DNA from: Solirubrobacterales bacterium
GTDB lineage: Bacteria > Actinomycetota > Thermoleophilia > Solirubrobacterales > 70-9
Length of the DNA stretch: 37,196 nucleotides
Direction of reading: 5' to 3'
Assembly: GCA_021323175.1 (NCBI GenBank)
Contig: JAJTCK010000014.1
Location: forward strand, 1-37,196
In this document: in pieces, positions 17,658 through 25,619 of the stretch
Position numbering within the stretch: the first letter of the stretch is position 1
Layout: each line of letters opens with the position of its first letter
Position numbers and translations under genes: made by a program
Notes under the pieces: model-generated
What the model saw: only the letters and a program-made list of their open reading frames with translations
What the model was told of the DNA's origin: nothing
Database searches by the model: none

Positions 17658-19436
17658 GTGATCAAGAAGCGCGGGATCGTCGCAATCGCCGTTGGAGCGG
17701 GCCTGCTGGTGGGTGCTCCCGCGGCCATGGCCCACATCGAGCGGGCCTCCTACTGGCCGGACCCCGCGATCGACAAGTCCGTCAAGGGCGGCGCCGGCGG
17801 CAAGGTGCCTAAGACCCGGTCTCTCTTCACCGCCCTCGACAAGAAGCCCGTCGGCGAGACCCACGTGGTCTGCCAGGGCAAGAGCTCCTTCAAGCGCCTG
17901 AAGGGCGCCGTCAAGAGCGCGCGAAAGGGCTACAAGCTCCGCCCGGCCTCCAAGAAGAAGCGCATCGGCAAGAAGTCGGCGGAGCAATACCGCGAGTTCA
18001 ACCGAAAGCTGCTGAAGGCCTGCAAGTTCGACTCGATCCAGGAGGCCGTGGACGCCGCGGGCAACAACGATCGCGTGGTCATCATGCCCGGCATCTACAC
18101 CGAGCCCGACTCGCGCGCGGCGCCGTCGAACGACCCCGCGTGCGAGCAGTACCTCGAGGACAACGATGAGGGCTCCAACTCGGCGCTCTCCTATCGCTAC
18201 CACCTGGAGTGCCCGAACGACCAGAGCCTGGTCAACATCAGCGGGCGCAGCTTCGCGGGCGACCCGCCGCAGCCTCCGCTCCAGGACCGTCACGGGATCC
18301 CCGCCCCGGGCGACTGCGTCAAGTGCAACCTCCAGATCGAGGGCTCGGGCCCGACGCCGAACGACGTCGTCGTCGACGCGGGCCGCGTCGAGTCCGGGAA
18401 CGCCGGCCCGATCGACGCCGTCAAGGACGTCGTCTTCCGCGCCGACCGGGCGGATGGCTTCGTCCTGCGCAACCTGACCGCCCGGCACGCGGCCGAGCAC
18501 GGCATCTACCTGCTGGAGACCGACGGCTACCGCCTGGAGCGCTTCAGGACCTTCTACAGCGCCGACTACGGGATGCTGGGCTACACGTCGGACCACGGCC
18601 TGATGCAGAAGTGCGATGCTGCCGGCAGCGGCGACTCGGGCCTGTACCCGGGCGCTACGCCCGAGACCGGAGAGCAGACCCGCGAGGCGAAGCCGCGTTA
18701 CAACACCGAGATCCGCTACTGCGACATGAGGCACAACTCGGCGGGCTACTCGGGGACCGACGGCAACGCGGTCTGGCTGCACCACAACAACTTCTACGAC
18801 AACGCGAACGGCTTCACGACCGACGTCTTCACCGCGTCCGGCCACCCGGGCTTCCCCCAGGACTCGGACCTGCTGGAGAAGAACCGCTTTTACTCGAACA
18901 ACTTCAACCCCTACCTGGAGGGCTCTGACGTCGACCCGACCGTGCAGATGCCGGTCGGGACCGGGATGTGGATCGCGGGCGGCAACGCCAACATCGTCCG
19001 CAACAATTGGTTCTATGACAACTGGCGGCGCGGCGCGATGCTGTTCGCGGTGCCGAACGCGGTTGTCTGCCCGACGCCCGATCCCCCCGGCGTCCCCGGC
19101 TGCTACCCGAACGAGCAGTCGACCTCACACCGCAACCAGTTCTACGGCAACAAGATGGGGGTCACGCCCAAGGGGAAGGTGCGGCCGAACGGCGAGGACT
19201 TCTGGTGGGACCCCTATCAGGGCAGCGCGAACAACTGCTGGTTCGACAACACCGGCAAGACGGGCAAGGCCGGCAGCGTGACCAGCACCCCGGACGAGCT
19301 GCCCGCGGACTGCGCGACCAGCATGGGGACCGGCTCGACCGAGGGCCAGACGGCCGAGCTTCTCGGCTGCGCCTCGGTGCCCGGGGGGGATCCGAGCTGT
19401 CCGTGGTACACGACGCCGCCCCGGCCGAGCGGCTGA
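17658..19436 (+). CDS. Secreted right-handed beta-helix protein
   Basis: A 592-aa exported protein: signal peptide (VIKKRGIVAIAVGAGLL to AMA), then a stretch rich in Lys, and from about 120 a right-handed parallel beta-helix of the pectate-lyase/NosD type. Repeated short turns carry asparagines and buried valines (FDSIQEAVDAAGNNDRVVI, DAVKDVVFRADRADGFVLRN, RNNWFYDNWRRG, HRNQFYGNKMG). Several cysteines lie near the N-terminal cap and the C-terminus (CATSM, LLGCAS) and could form disulfides. No catalytic set for pectate lyase was recognised, so binding or an unknown hydrolase role is equally likely. The GTG at 17658 is chosen because it begins the signal peptide and follows GAGAGG. An ATG at 17577 would add 27 unrelated residues. 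Confidence 0.8.
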   Translation: MIKKRGIVAIAVGAGLLVGAPAAMAHIERASYWPDPAIDKSVKGGAGGKVPKTRSLFTALDKKPVGETHVVCQGKSSFKRLKGAVKSARKGYKLRPASKKKRIGKKSAEQYREFNRKLLKACKFDSIQEAVDAAGNNDRVVIMPGIYTEPDSRAAPSNDPACEQYLEDNDEGSNSALSYRYHLECPNDQSLVNISGRSFAGDPPQPPLQDRHGIPAPGDCVKCNLQIEGSGPTPNDVVVDAGRVESGNAGPIDAVKDVVFRADRADGFVLRNLTARHAAEHGIYLLETDGYRLERFRTFYSADYGMLGYTSDHGLMQKCDAAGSGDSGLYPGATPETGEQTREAKPRYNTEIRYCDMRHNSAGYSGTDGNAVWLHHNNFYDNANGFTTDVFTASGHPGFPQDSDLLEKNRFYSNNFNPYLEGSDVDPTVQMPVGTGMWIAGGNANIVRNNWFYDNWRRGAMLFAVPNAVVCPTPDPPGVPGCYPNEQSTSHRNQFYGNKMGVTPKGKVRPNGEDFWWDPYQGSANNCWFDNTGKTGKAGSVTSTPDELPADCATSMGTGSTEGQTAELLGCASVPGGDPSCPWYTTPPRPSG

Positions 19437-19810
19437 GCAGCGGCGGACGCCGCACTCCGGGCAGGGGCCCCGCCGCGCTCGCGGCGGGGGTGCTGGCTGG
19501 GCTCGCGCTTGCGGCCTCCGGCTGCGGCGGCGATGAGCGGCCCGCCGATCAGGGGGTCGGGGCCGGCACCGCCCTGCGCCTGGCCGATTGCGAGGATTGG
19601 AACGACTCCGCTGTCGAAGAGCGCCTGGCCACCGTGACCCAGCTACGCGAATTCGCGGGCGGGCCGGTGGGCGAGACCCCCGGGCGGGGGGCGATCCTGG
19701 ACGACGACGAGGCGTATGACCTGCTCGAGCGCCATTGCGACGCTGAGTTTGCCGACGCCTTCAAGCTCTACAAGATCTACGTTCGCGCCGCCGCCTTCAT
19801 CGGGCACTGA
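19403..19810 (+). CDS. Putative lipoprotein of unknown function
   Basis: A 135-aa protein whose only plausible start is GTG at 19403, inside the end of the beta-helix gene (34-nt overlap). After a basic stretch there is a hydrophobic run ending LALAASGCGG, a lipobox-like site that would place a lipidated cysteine at about residue 40. The mature part is acidic, with two more cysteines (LADCEDWND and LERHCDAEF). No domain is recognised. The overlap with the secreted beta-helix gene suggests co-expression. The start and lipidation are inferred; the downstream frame is convincingly coding by composition. Confidence 0.6.
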   Translation: MVHDAAPAERLSSGGRRTPGRGPAALAAGVLAGLALAASGCGGDERPADQGVGAGTALRLADCEDWNDSAVEERLATVTQLREFAGGPVGETPGRGAILDDDEAYDLLERHCDAEFADAFKLYKIYVRAAAFIGH

Positions 19811-19852
19811 GCATAGGATTCCCCGGCACCCGAGTAAGGAGGAGGAGTCGCC

Positions 19853-20272
19853 TTGGCGCTGTTCAAGGATGACCAGGAGGTCTACGAGACGATCGGCAAG
19901 CTGTTCCAGGAGCTCGCCGAGGACGAGGAGCTGGCGCCGAGGTTCCGCAAGGCGAACACGATCGTCCAGTACCAGTACCGGGATCCCGAGGCCACGATCA
20001 CCGTGCGGCTCCAGGAGGACCAGCCCGGCGGGGTCGACCTGGGAGAAACCGACATGGAGCCCGAGGTGGAGATGAGCATGGAGGCGGACACCGCCCATCG
20101 CTTCTTCCTCGGCAAGGTCAACGTCACGACCGCTCTCGCCCGCGGACAGATCAAGGCGAAGGGGCCCGTGGCCAAGATCCTGAAGCTGGTCCCGCTGACT
20201 AAGCCGATCTTCCCGCGCTACAAGGCCCAGCTCGAGGCCCAGGGCCGCGAGGACCTCGTCGACGTCGAGTGA
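19853..20272 (+). CDS. SCP2 sterol-binding-domain protein
   Basis: A 139-aa single-domain SCP2-like protein, a fold that binds sterols, fatty acyl chains or other hydrophobic ligands. The pattern fits, with an amphipathic first helix (DDQEVYETIGKLFQELAEDE), strands around IVQYQYRDPEATITVRL, and the helix LGKVNVTTALARGQIKAKGPVAKILKLVPL that lines the ligand tunnel. The start is TTG at 19853, supported by AAGGAGGAGG just upstream. It is the first gene of a tight three-gene operon with the iron alcohol dehydrogenase and an unknown protein. A role in carrying a lipid or alcohol substrate is inferred from that context only. Confidence 0.85.
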   Translation: MALFKDDQEVYETIGKLFQELAEDEELAPRFRKANTIVQYQYRDPEATITVRLQEDQPGGVDLGETDMEPEVEMSMEADTAHRFFLGKVNVTTALARGQIKAKGPVAKILKLVPLTKPIFPRYKAQLEAQGREDLVDVE

Positions 20273-20276
20273 CGGC

Positions 20277-21485
20277 TTGAGCCGCGCCTTCCCCGACTAC
20301 TACCAGTTCGGCCACCCCACCCGGATCGTCGCCGGAAGGGGCATGATCGAGGGCGCTGGGTTCGAGTTCATGAAGGAGGGTGCGACCAGGCCCCTTGTGG
20401 TCACCGACGCCGGCCTCCGCGCGACGGGCCTGGTCGAGAAGGCAGAGGCCGGGATCGCGGGAGGGGGGCTGGAGGTCGCGGGAGTGTTCGACGACGTGCC
20501 GCAGGACTCTTCAACGGCGACCGTCGAGGCGTGCGCCGCGGCCGCGAAGGAGACCGGGGCCGACTCCTTCCTTGCGCTCGGCGGGGGCTCGGTCATCGAC
20601 ACGGCCAAGACGGCGACGATCGTCTTCACCCATGGCGGCTCGCTGCTGGACTACGAGGGCCTCTACACGCTTCCCCGGGGGAACGAGGGGATGGGAGCAC
20701 CGGCGCCCGTCGCGCCGCTCGCGTGCATTCCCACCACGGCCGGGACGGGATCCGAGGTCTCGTTTGGGGCCGTCATCCGAGACCCGGAGCAGCAGATCAA
20801 GGTGATGATCGGGGACTTCCCGTTGTTCCCCCGCCTGGCGATCCTCGATCCCGAGTCGACCGCGACCCTGCCCGCCCACATCGCGGCGGCGACTGGGATG
20901 GACGCGATGACCCATGCGATCGAGGGTTTCACCAGCAACGAGGGCAGCCCGCACGGCGAGGCGTTCGCTCTCCACGCGTTGCGCATGATGCGAGACAACC
21001 TGCACGTGGCCGTCGAGGATCCGTCGAACGAGGACGCCCGCGGCAACATGCTGATCGCCGCCAGCCAGGCGATCGTCCCCGGCGCCGGGGCGACGGTCGC
21101 GCTCGGGGCCGTCCACTCGATGTCGCATGCGGCCGGGGCTCGCTACGGAGTCCCTCACGGCGTCGCGAACGCGATCAACCTGCCTCACGTGATCCGGTGG
21201 AACTGCGCCGGCGGCCCCGAGATCGCCGACAGGTACCGCGAGATCGCGGGGCTGCTGGGCGCGGAGTCCGGAGGCTCCGACGAGGAGGTCGGGGATTCGC
21301 TCGCGGCCTGGGTGGCCAGCCTGACGGGCAGCATGGGCCTGCCCCGGCGTCTCTCGGAGGCGGGCGTGCCCGAGGCCGGCATCCCGGACCTGGTCGAGGG
21401 CGCGATGGGAGACGGGTGCAGCCTGACCAACGCTCGCGAGCTGGAGCCCGAGGACTTCGAGGAGCTCTACAAGGCCGCGCTGTGA
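20277..21485 (+). CDS. Iron-containing (group III) alcohol dehydrogenase
   Basis: A 402-aa NAD(P)-dependent metal alcohol dehydrogenase. The cofactor motif GGGSVIDTAK is at 102-111 and TTAGTGSE at 153-160. By analogy to FucO the metal ligands are Asp209, His213, His280 and His294 (MDAMTHAIEG; HSMSHAAGARYGVPHG), all present, with His284 as the catalytic-site histidine. The start is TTG at 20277, 4 nt after the SCP2 stop; the stop overlaps the next gene by 4 nt (GTGA). The substrate is unknown: family members act on primary alcohols, 1,2-diols, 4-hydroxybutyrate and others. The SCP2 neighbour hints at a hydrophobic substrate (inference). Confidence 0.93.
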   Translation: MSRAFPDYYQFGHPTRIVAGRGMIEGAGFEFMKEGATRPLVVTDAGLRATGLVEKAEAGIAGGGLEVAGVFDDVPQDSSTATVEACAAAAKETGADSFLALGGGSVIDTAKTATIVFTHGGSLLDYEGLYTLPRGNEGMGAPAPVAPLACIPTTAGTGSEVSFGAVIRDPEQQIKVMIGDFPLFPRLAILDPESTATLPAHIAAATGMDAMTHAIEGFTSNEGSPHGEAFALHALRMMRDNLHVAVEDPSNEDARGNMLIAASQAIVPGAGATVALGAVHSMSHAAGARYGVPHGVANAINLPHVIRWNCAGGPEIADRYREIAGLLGAESGGSDEEVGDSLAAWVASLTGSMGLPRRLSEAGVPEAGIPDLVEGAMGDGCSLTNARELEPEDFEELYKAAL

Positions 21486-22174
21486 GCGCGCGCAGCGACG
21501 CCACGGCCTGGGTCCAGGCGGTCAGAGCCTACGCGGGCAGGCGGGGCCTAGCCTACGAGGAGGTCGGGGGGCTGAATCCGCGCGACGGGCCGCCCGCCCT
21601 CAATCCCGGAGGGTCCAACCGGATCACCGGCGAGCTGACCGCGGGGTTCTGGGGATCGTCATGCGACGCCGACGAGCACGAGGCGGGCGGCTTCGGCCGC
21701 CGGGCCGTCGTCCCAGGAGCGGTCCTGATCAAGTCGCACATGCCGGACCTGGCCACTGTCGTGCCGGTCTTCAACGTCGAGTCGATCGAGCGGACCCCAG
21801 AGGACGCGCTGGACCGCCGCTCCCACCGACGCGTCCAGTTCGAAAGCATCGACTTCAACAGGCGGTTCATCGCGACGGTTCCGCGCGATCACGATCCCAT
21901 CGCCCTGCGCGAGCTGTTCAGCCCGGCCTTCATCGACTGGATCACGCGAGTCCCGGCCAGCGTCGACTTCGGCATCACCGAGGCCCAGCTCTTCTTCCAC
22001 TGGGTCCTGCGCGAGCTGACCGGCGCGGAGCTCGAGGCCGCGCTGGACGGGGCGGCGGGGGTCTTCAAGCGCCTCCGCCTGGAGATGGCGGAGAACGGCC
22101 TGGCGCCATACGCGCCGGGCCCGTGGCACGCCGGGATGAAGCCGTTTCCCGAGCGTGCGGCCCATGGGCCGTAG
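21482..22174 (+). CDS. Unknown 230-aa protein, third gene of the SCP2-ADH operon
   Basis: Not assigned. The GTG start at 21482 overlaps the alcohol dehydrogenase stop by 4 nt. The protein has no signal peptide or membrane helix. It opens with WVQAVRAYAGRRGLAYEEVG, followed by a Gly/Asn-rich strand region (GGSNRITGELTAGFWGSSCD) and FESIDFNRRFIATVPRDHDP, LRELFSPAFIDWITR and DFGITEAQLFFHWVLREL. The order of a strand-rich domain, then FNRRF, then a helix resembles proteins that sense or compare a bound ligand (DUF3137-like layout), but this is only a resemblance. Strict operon position implies a role with the dehydrogenase. Confidence 0.75.
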   Translation: MSARSDATAWVQAVRAYAGRRGLAYEEVGGLNPRDGPPALNPGGSNRITGELTAGFWGSSCDADEHEAGGFGRRAVVPGAVLIKSHMPDLATVVPVFNVESIERTPEDALDRRSHRRVQFESIDFNRRFIATVPRDHDPIALRELFSPAFIDWITRVPASVDFGITEAQLFFHWVLRELTGAELEAALDGAAGVFKRLRLEMAENGLAPYAPGPWHAGMKPFPERAAHGP

Positions 22175-22186
22175 CCGGTCGCGCCC

Positions 22187-23149
22187 TCAGCCGGTGCGGG
22201 AGCGCATGCGCTCCTTGGCGCGGCGCCGGTAGGGGATCATCCGGCTCATGAAGGCCTTGTAGCGGCCGGTGACCCCCTTCGGAAGCTCGAATCCCCCGAC
22301 CAGCCGGCGCGGAACCAGTCGCCACTCCCCGCCTTCGCCTACGAGGTTGCCCCGGACCTGGAAGTTGTTCTGCCACGTGAAGTCCGGGTTGTGGCGGTGG
22401 ACGGTCAGGCAGGCTCTTCCCTCGGCCAGCGGCAGTCCACCGGGCAGGGCGAGCAGCCGCACGGCCCCGGCCCCCCGATCCACGCCGATCGGCAGCCGCG
22501 CGGAGAGCGGAAACCCGTCCGGAGCGAGCCAGCTGACCACCGCGGTCTCGTACTCGCGTTCCAGCTCGTTCATGCGGTCGTCCCAGGTCGTCGCGCCCGG
22601 CACCGGCCCGCCGTGATCCTCGGGCGGCTCCTCGACGTGGCCCGAGCGGACCTCCTCGAGATGGGCGTCGTGGAGCTGCGGCTCTGCGGTGACATCCCCA
22701 CCTCTCCAGACGAAGACCCGCTCGGGCCGGACGTGGACGTAGATGCGCGTGTAGTACCAACTGAACATCCGTCTCATCGGCTTCGGCGGGTGCAGCTTCT
22801 TGGTGGCTGGAAGCTTCTCGCCCGACTCCTCGAAGTATCGGTCGGCGTTGGCGTCCAGGTTCACCTCGTCCACCTCGGCGGTCCCCTGGACGAGCACCAG
22901 CGGCGGCCGCGCCATCCTGCTGCCCGTGGGGTCGCTGAACAGAAGGGAGACGCTCGGATGCCGCTTCGCATCGTCGGCCTTCTTCGGATACCCCAGCCCG
23001 GTCGTGATGTCGATCGCGGGGGCCCCGTCCCGGTAATAGGGCGTTACCGGCCAGGTGATGGGCTGTTGGCGCGCCCCGACGGTCGTGTACTCGCAGGTCA
23101 CGAACCGCTCGAATGCCTGGCGCGCTTCCGGGGGCAGGCTGCCGGTCAT
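22187..23149 (-). CDS. PPOX/flavin-reductase-like split-barrel protein
   Basis: A 320-aa protein of the pyridoxamine 5'-phosphate oxidase-like split-barrel superfamily (FMN, F420 or haem binding). It appears to contain two barrel halves. The first (about 10-165) holds RQQPITWPVTPYYRDGAPAI, KKADDAKRHPSVSLLFSDP and PLVLVQGTAEV, the usual strand order. The second (about 200-320) holds AVVSWLAPDGFPLSARLP and ACLTVHRHNPDFTWQNNFQV. Specific cofactor residues were not identified, so F420-dependent reductase is a plausible but unproven reading. The C-terminus is basic. TAGAGT lies 6 nt before the ATG on the minus strand. It converges on the SCP2-ADH operon. Confidence 0.78.
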   Translation of the reverse strand: MTGSLPPEARQAFERFVTCEYTTVGARQQPITWPVTPYYRDGAPAIDITTGLGYPKKADDAKRHPSVSLLFSDPTGSRMARPPLVLVQGTAEVDEVNLDANADRYFEESGEKLPATKKLHPPKPMRRMFSWYYTRIYVHVRPERVFVWRGGDVTAEPQLHDAHLEEVRSGHVEEPPEDHGGPVPGATTWDDRMNELEREYETAVVSWLAPDGFPLSARLPIGVDRGAGAVRLLALPGGLPLAEGRACLTVHRHNPDFTWQNNFQVRGNLVGEGGEWRLVPRRLVGGFELPKGVTGRYKAFMSRMIPYRRRAKERMRSRTG

Positions 23150-23155
23150 TCCCCG

Positions 23156-23161
23156 ACTCTA
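23156..23161 (-). promoter_or_regulatory. Putative -10 of the PPOX-family gene, leaderless type
   Basis: TAGAGT on the minus strand, 6 nt before the ATG at 23149, no ribosome binding site. Confidence 0.5.
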
Positions 23162-23190
23162 ATGCGGCCCGGCGGCGAGTGACCCCGCAA

Positions 23191-23829
23191 TCAGATCCCG
23201 TCCGGCAGGACCACCCTGCGATTCTCGCCTTCGCCGACGACCTCTGGCTCAACGGGCTTCACCTCTCGGCGGCGGGCCGCCTCCAGCGCCTCCTCCGCGT
23301 CGGCGAAGGGCAGCAGCGACTCGAGGTGGCGAATGGTTGGGAACACCAGCGGGAACTCCTCGCGGCCGGCGTAGTGGCGGTCGAGCGCCTGCTGCGGGCC
23401 GAACCAGCCGGCGTCCACGGTCTCGCTGCCATCGGGCTTGGGCGGGGAGTGGGCGGGGGCGAGCGCGAGATAGAAGCGCGTGTCGAAGCGGATCGGGACC
23501 ACGCGCGGGGTGATCCAGCGAGAGTAGGCGACGAGGTCGTCGGCGGTCACCTCGATCGCAGCCTCCTCCCTGAGCTCGCGGACCGCGCAGGCGCGGAACG
23601 CCGCCTCGTCCTCGCCGTCGTCGGGATCGACGCCACCGCCGGGGAAGACCCAGACGCTCGGCATGAACCGGGCGCCGGGGTTGCGCTGCACGAGCAGGAC
23701 CTCCAGACCGCGCTCGTTGTGGTTTCCGCCCCGCCGCAGCAGGATGACCGTCGCGGCGGGCCGCGGAGTCGCTGGCGGGTCGGCGTCGCCGCGGAGCGGC
23801 TCGCCGGCGGCCTCGGGGATCTCGCTCAC
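23191..23829 (-). CDS. Nudix hydrolase (NUDT19-like)
   Basis: A 212-aa pyrophosphohydrolase. The Nudix box is present with an extended spacer: [20 protein letters not shown] followed by [19 protein letters not shown] matches the catalytic metal-binding helix, but the usual glycine after EE is alanine. The block [17 protein letters not shown] resembles NUDT19-type enzymes, which cleave CoA or acyl-CoA, so a CoA-derived substrate is a reasonable guess. The start is GTG at 23829, with TAGTCT 7 nt upstream. The frame is open further upstream, but that sequence overlaps the rubredoxin gene on the other strand and has no family match. Confidence 0.88.
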   Translation of the reverse strand: MSEIPEAAGEPLRGDADPPATPRPAATVILLRRGGNHNERGLEVLLVQRNPGARFMPSVWVFPGGGVDPDDGEDEAAFRACAVRELREEAAIEVTADDLVAYSRWITPRVVPIRFDTRFYLALAPAHSPPKPDGSETVDAGWFGPQQALDRHYAGREEFPLVFPTIRHLESLLPFADAEEALEAARRREVKPVEPEVVGEGENRRVVLPDGI

Positions 23830-23836
23830 GCGGGAC

Positions 23837-23842
23837 AGACTA
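23837..23842 (-). promoter_or_regulatory. Putative -10 of the Nudix gene, leaderless type
   Basis: TAGTCT on the minus strand, 7 nt before the GTG at 23829. Confidence 0.5.
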
Positions 23843-23910
23843 ATCCTCGCCGCCGGCCCCCCGGCCCCGGTCCCGAGCGGTGACCGGCACGTCAGGTGGC
23901 CGCCGCACGC

Positions 23911-23916
23911 TAGATT
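23911..23916 (+). promoter_or_regulatory. Putative -10 of rubredoxin gene
   Basis: TAGATT, 10 nt before the ATG at 23927. It is divergent from the Nudix -10 at 23837-23842, 68 nt away. Confidence 0.4.
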
Positions 23917-23926
23917 TTCTCGCCCG

Positions 23927-24109
23927 ATGGCCGACGCCGCCACAGCCCGGATGTGGATCTGCACCTCTTGCGGGTTCATCTACGACCCCGCCGAGGGAGA
24001 TCCCGACGGCGGCGTTCCCCCGGGCACCGCCTTCTCGGACATCCCCGAGGACTGGTTCTGCCCGGTGTGCGGGGCGCGCAAGACGGACTTCGAGCCCTAC
24101 GAGGAGTAG
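23927..24109 (+). CDS. Rubredoxin
   Basis: A 60-aa rubredoxin, a one-iron electron carrier. The four iron-binding cysteines are Cys12, Cys15, Cys45 and Cys48 in CTSCG and [11 protein letters not shown]. The intervening block [18 protein letters not shown] with PEDWFCP is diagnostic. It normally feeds alkane hydroxylases, peroxide-detoxifying reductases or other oxygenases; none is adjacent here, though superoxide dismutase lies about 6.5 kb upstream. Eight residues precede the canonical MWICTSCG start. The ATG at 23927 is chosen over a longer open frame that runs through the Nudix gene on the opposite strand. Confidence 0.95.
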   Translation: MADAATARMWICTSCGFIYDPAEGDPDGGVPPGTAFSDIPEDWFCPVCGARKTDFEPYEE

Positions 24110-24178
24110 CCGGTTCGCCAGGAACCTGCGCGACGTCGCCCGCAGCGCGAACGGCGGCCACCCGTCCCGCCGGTCAGT

Positions 24179-24217
24179 TGAACGCTTGACACCCCCGTGG
24201 GAGGCATCAAGCGTTCA
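24179..24217. terminator. 11-bp inverted repeat between rubredoxin and bioA
   Basis: TGAACGCTTGA (24179-24189) and TCAAGCGTTCA (24207-24217) are exact reverse complements with a 17-nt spacer that can itself partly pair (CCCC with GGG). It lies between two convergent genes, 5 nt beyond the bioA stop, so a bidirectional terminator is the simplest reading. There is no T-run, and the arms are far less G+C-rich than the other hairpins here. Confidence 0.5.
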
Positions 24218-24222
24218 GATCC

Positions 24223-25557
24223 CTACGCCGCCTCGAGCAGGGCTGCCTGGGCTCGGCCCGCGGCGGCCGGGTCCAGCTTCGTGACCGGCTGGGCCGCGCG
24301 GATCGACTGCGTGGTGACCTCGACCAAGCGGCGCAGGTCCACCTTGGAGATGGAGAGGGGCGGCATCAGCACGACCGTGTCGCCGAGCGGGCGGATGATC
24401 ACTCCTCGCTCGCGCGCCTCGTGGACGACCCGGTGTCCCATCCGCAGGGTCGGGTCCTGTTCGCTCAGGTCGATGCCGACCATGAAGCCGCGCTGGCGGA
24501 CCTCGGCCACTTCGGGCATGGATTCGACGGCTCGCAACATCTCGGTGAGCAGGCGGATCTTGGGCCGCAGCCTGACCAGGGTGCGCTCCATCTCGAAGAC
24601 GTCGAGGCAGCCGAGCGCCGCGGCGCAGGCGAGCGGATTGCCCGTGTAGGTGTGGCCATGGAAGAAGGTCCGCTGGTCCTCGTGCTCGCCGAGGAACGCG
24701 GCGTAGATCTTCTCGGTCGAGAGGGTCGCGGCGAGTGGCATGTAACCACCCGTGAGGCCCTTGCCCAAGCACATCAAATCCGGGCTGACGCCCTCCTGCT
24801 CGCAGGCGAACATCGTCCCGGTCCGGCCGAAGCCGGTCGCGACCTCGTCGCAGATCAGGAGCACGCCATGCCGGTCGCACAGCTCCCGGACTGCCCGGAG
24901 GTATCCGGGCGGATGGGTGATGATCCCCGCGGCGCCCTGGACCAGCGGCTCGACGATCACGGCTGCCAGCTCCTCCTCGTGGGTCTGGAGCACTCGCTCC
25001 ATGTCGTCTATGTCACCGCTCAGGGCCTGGTGGGCGCGGAAGAGCAGAGGCCCGAAGGCCTTGTGGAACAGGTCGATCCCGCCAACGGAGACCGCCCCGA
25101 TCGTGTCCCCGTGGTAGGCGTCCTGGAGGCAGACGAACGATGTCCGCCGCACGTGCTGGCCACCGCGGTGTTGCCAGTACTGGAAGGCCATCTTCAGCGC
25201 CACCTCGGCGGCCGTCGAGCCCGAGTCCGAATAGAAGACCCGCTCAAGGCCGGGCGGCGCGATCTCGGCCAGGCGGTAGGCGAGCTCCGCTGCGCCGGGG
25301 TGCGAGAGGCCCAGCATGGTGGAGTGGGCGACCCGCTCGAGCTGGTCCCTAACGGCCTGATCGATCACGGGGTGCCGGTGACCGTGGACGTTGCACCATA
25401 ACGACGAGACGCCGTCCAGGTAGCGGTTCCCTTCGGAGTCGATCAACTCGGTCCCCAATGCGCGCACGATCATCTGGGGTTGCTCGCTGACCCAGTCGCG
25501 CTGCTGGGTGAACGGGTGCCACACGTGGTCATGGTCGAGCTGGACGGCCGTTTGCAT
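24223..25557 (-). CDS. bioA: 8-amino-7-oxononanoate aminotransferase (BioA, possibly lysine-dependent)
   Basis: PLP enzyme that converts 8-amino-7-oxononanoate to 7,8-diaminononanoate, the third step of biotin ring assembly. It is 444 aa from the ATG at 25557; an upstream in-frame extension to 25629 is rejected as lacking family sequence. The PLP lysine is Lys266 (CLGKGLTGGY), the PLP-ring aspartate Asp237 (CDEVATGFGRTG), and the pocket block YSDSGSTAAEVALKM is present. The tyrosine of E. coli BioA in WHPY is phenylalanine here (VWHPFTQQRDW, Phe16). The whole protein reads closer to the Bacillus BioA/BioK type, which uses lysine rather than S-adenosylmethionine. It lies apart from bioBFD, under its own regulatory region. 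Confidence 0.95.
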   Translation of the reverse strand: MQTAVQLDHDHVWHPFTQQRDWVSEQPQMIVRALGTELIDSEGNRYLDGVSSLWCNVHGHRHPVIDQAVRDQLERVAHSTMLGLSHPGAAELAYRLAEIAPPGLERVFYSDSGSTAAEVALKMAFQYWQHRGGQHVRRTSFVCLQDAYHGDTIGAVSVGGIDLFHKAFGPLLFRAHQALSGDIDDMERVLQTHEEELAAVIVEPLVQGAAGIITHPPGYLRAVRELCDRHGVLLICDEVATGFGRTGTMFACEQEGVSPDLMCLGKGLTGGYMPLAATLSTEKIYAAFLGEHEDQRTFFHGHTYTGNPLACAAALGCLDVFEMERTLVRLRPKIRLLTEMLRAVESMPEVAEVRQRGFMVGIDLSEQDPTLRMGHRVVHEARERGVIIRPLGDTVVLMPPLSISKVDLRRLVEVTTQSIRAAQPVTKLDPAAAGRAQAALLEAA

Positions 25558-25567
25558 TCGCCGCCTG

Positions 25568-25578
25568 GAACCTAGTTC
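25568..25578 (-). promoter_or_regulatory. GAAC-N3-GTTC palindrome over the bioA -10
   Basis: GAACCTAGTTC is an 11-nt inverted repeat with 4-nt arms. On the minus strand it contains TAGGTT (25569-25574), the likely bioA -10, 11 nt before the ATG. The layout and half-site match BioQ-type biotin repressor sites of actinobacteria, recalled as TGAAC-N3-GTTAC. No regulator of that type lies in the window. Confidence 0.45.
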
Positions 25579-25619
25579 GCGGGACGGACGGTAAGCGCCC
25601 TCTGCCTCCAGTCGGCCCG

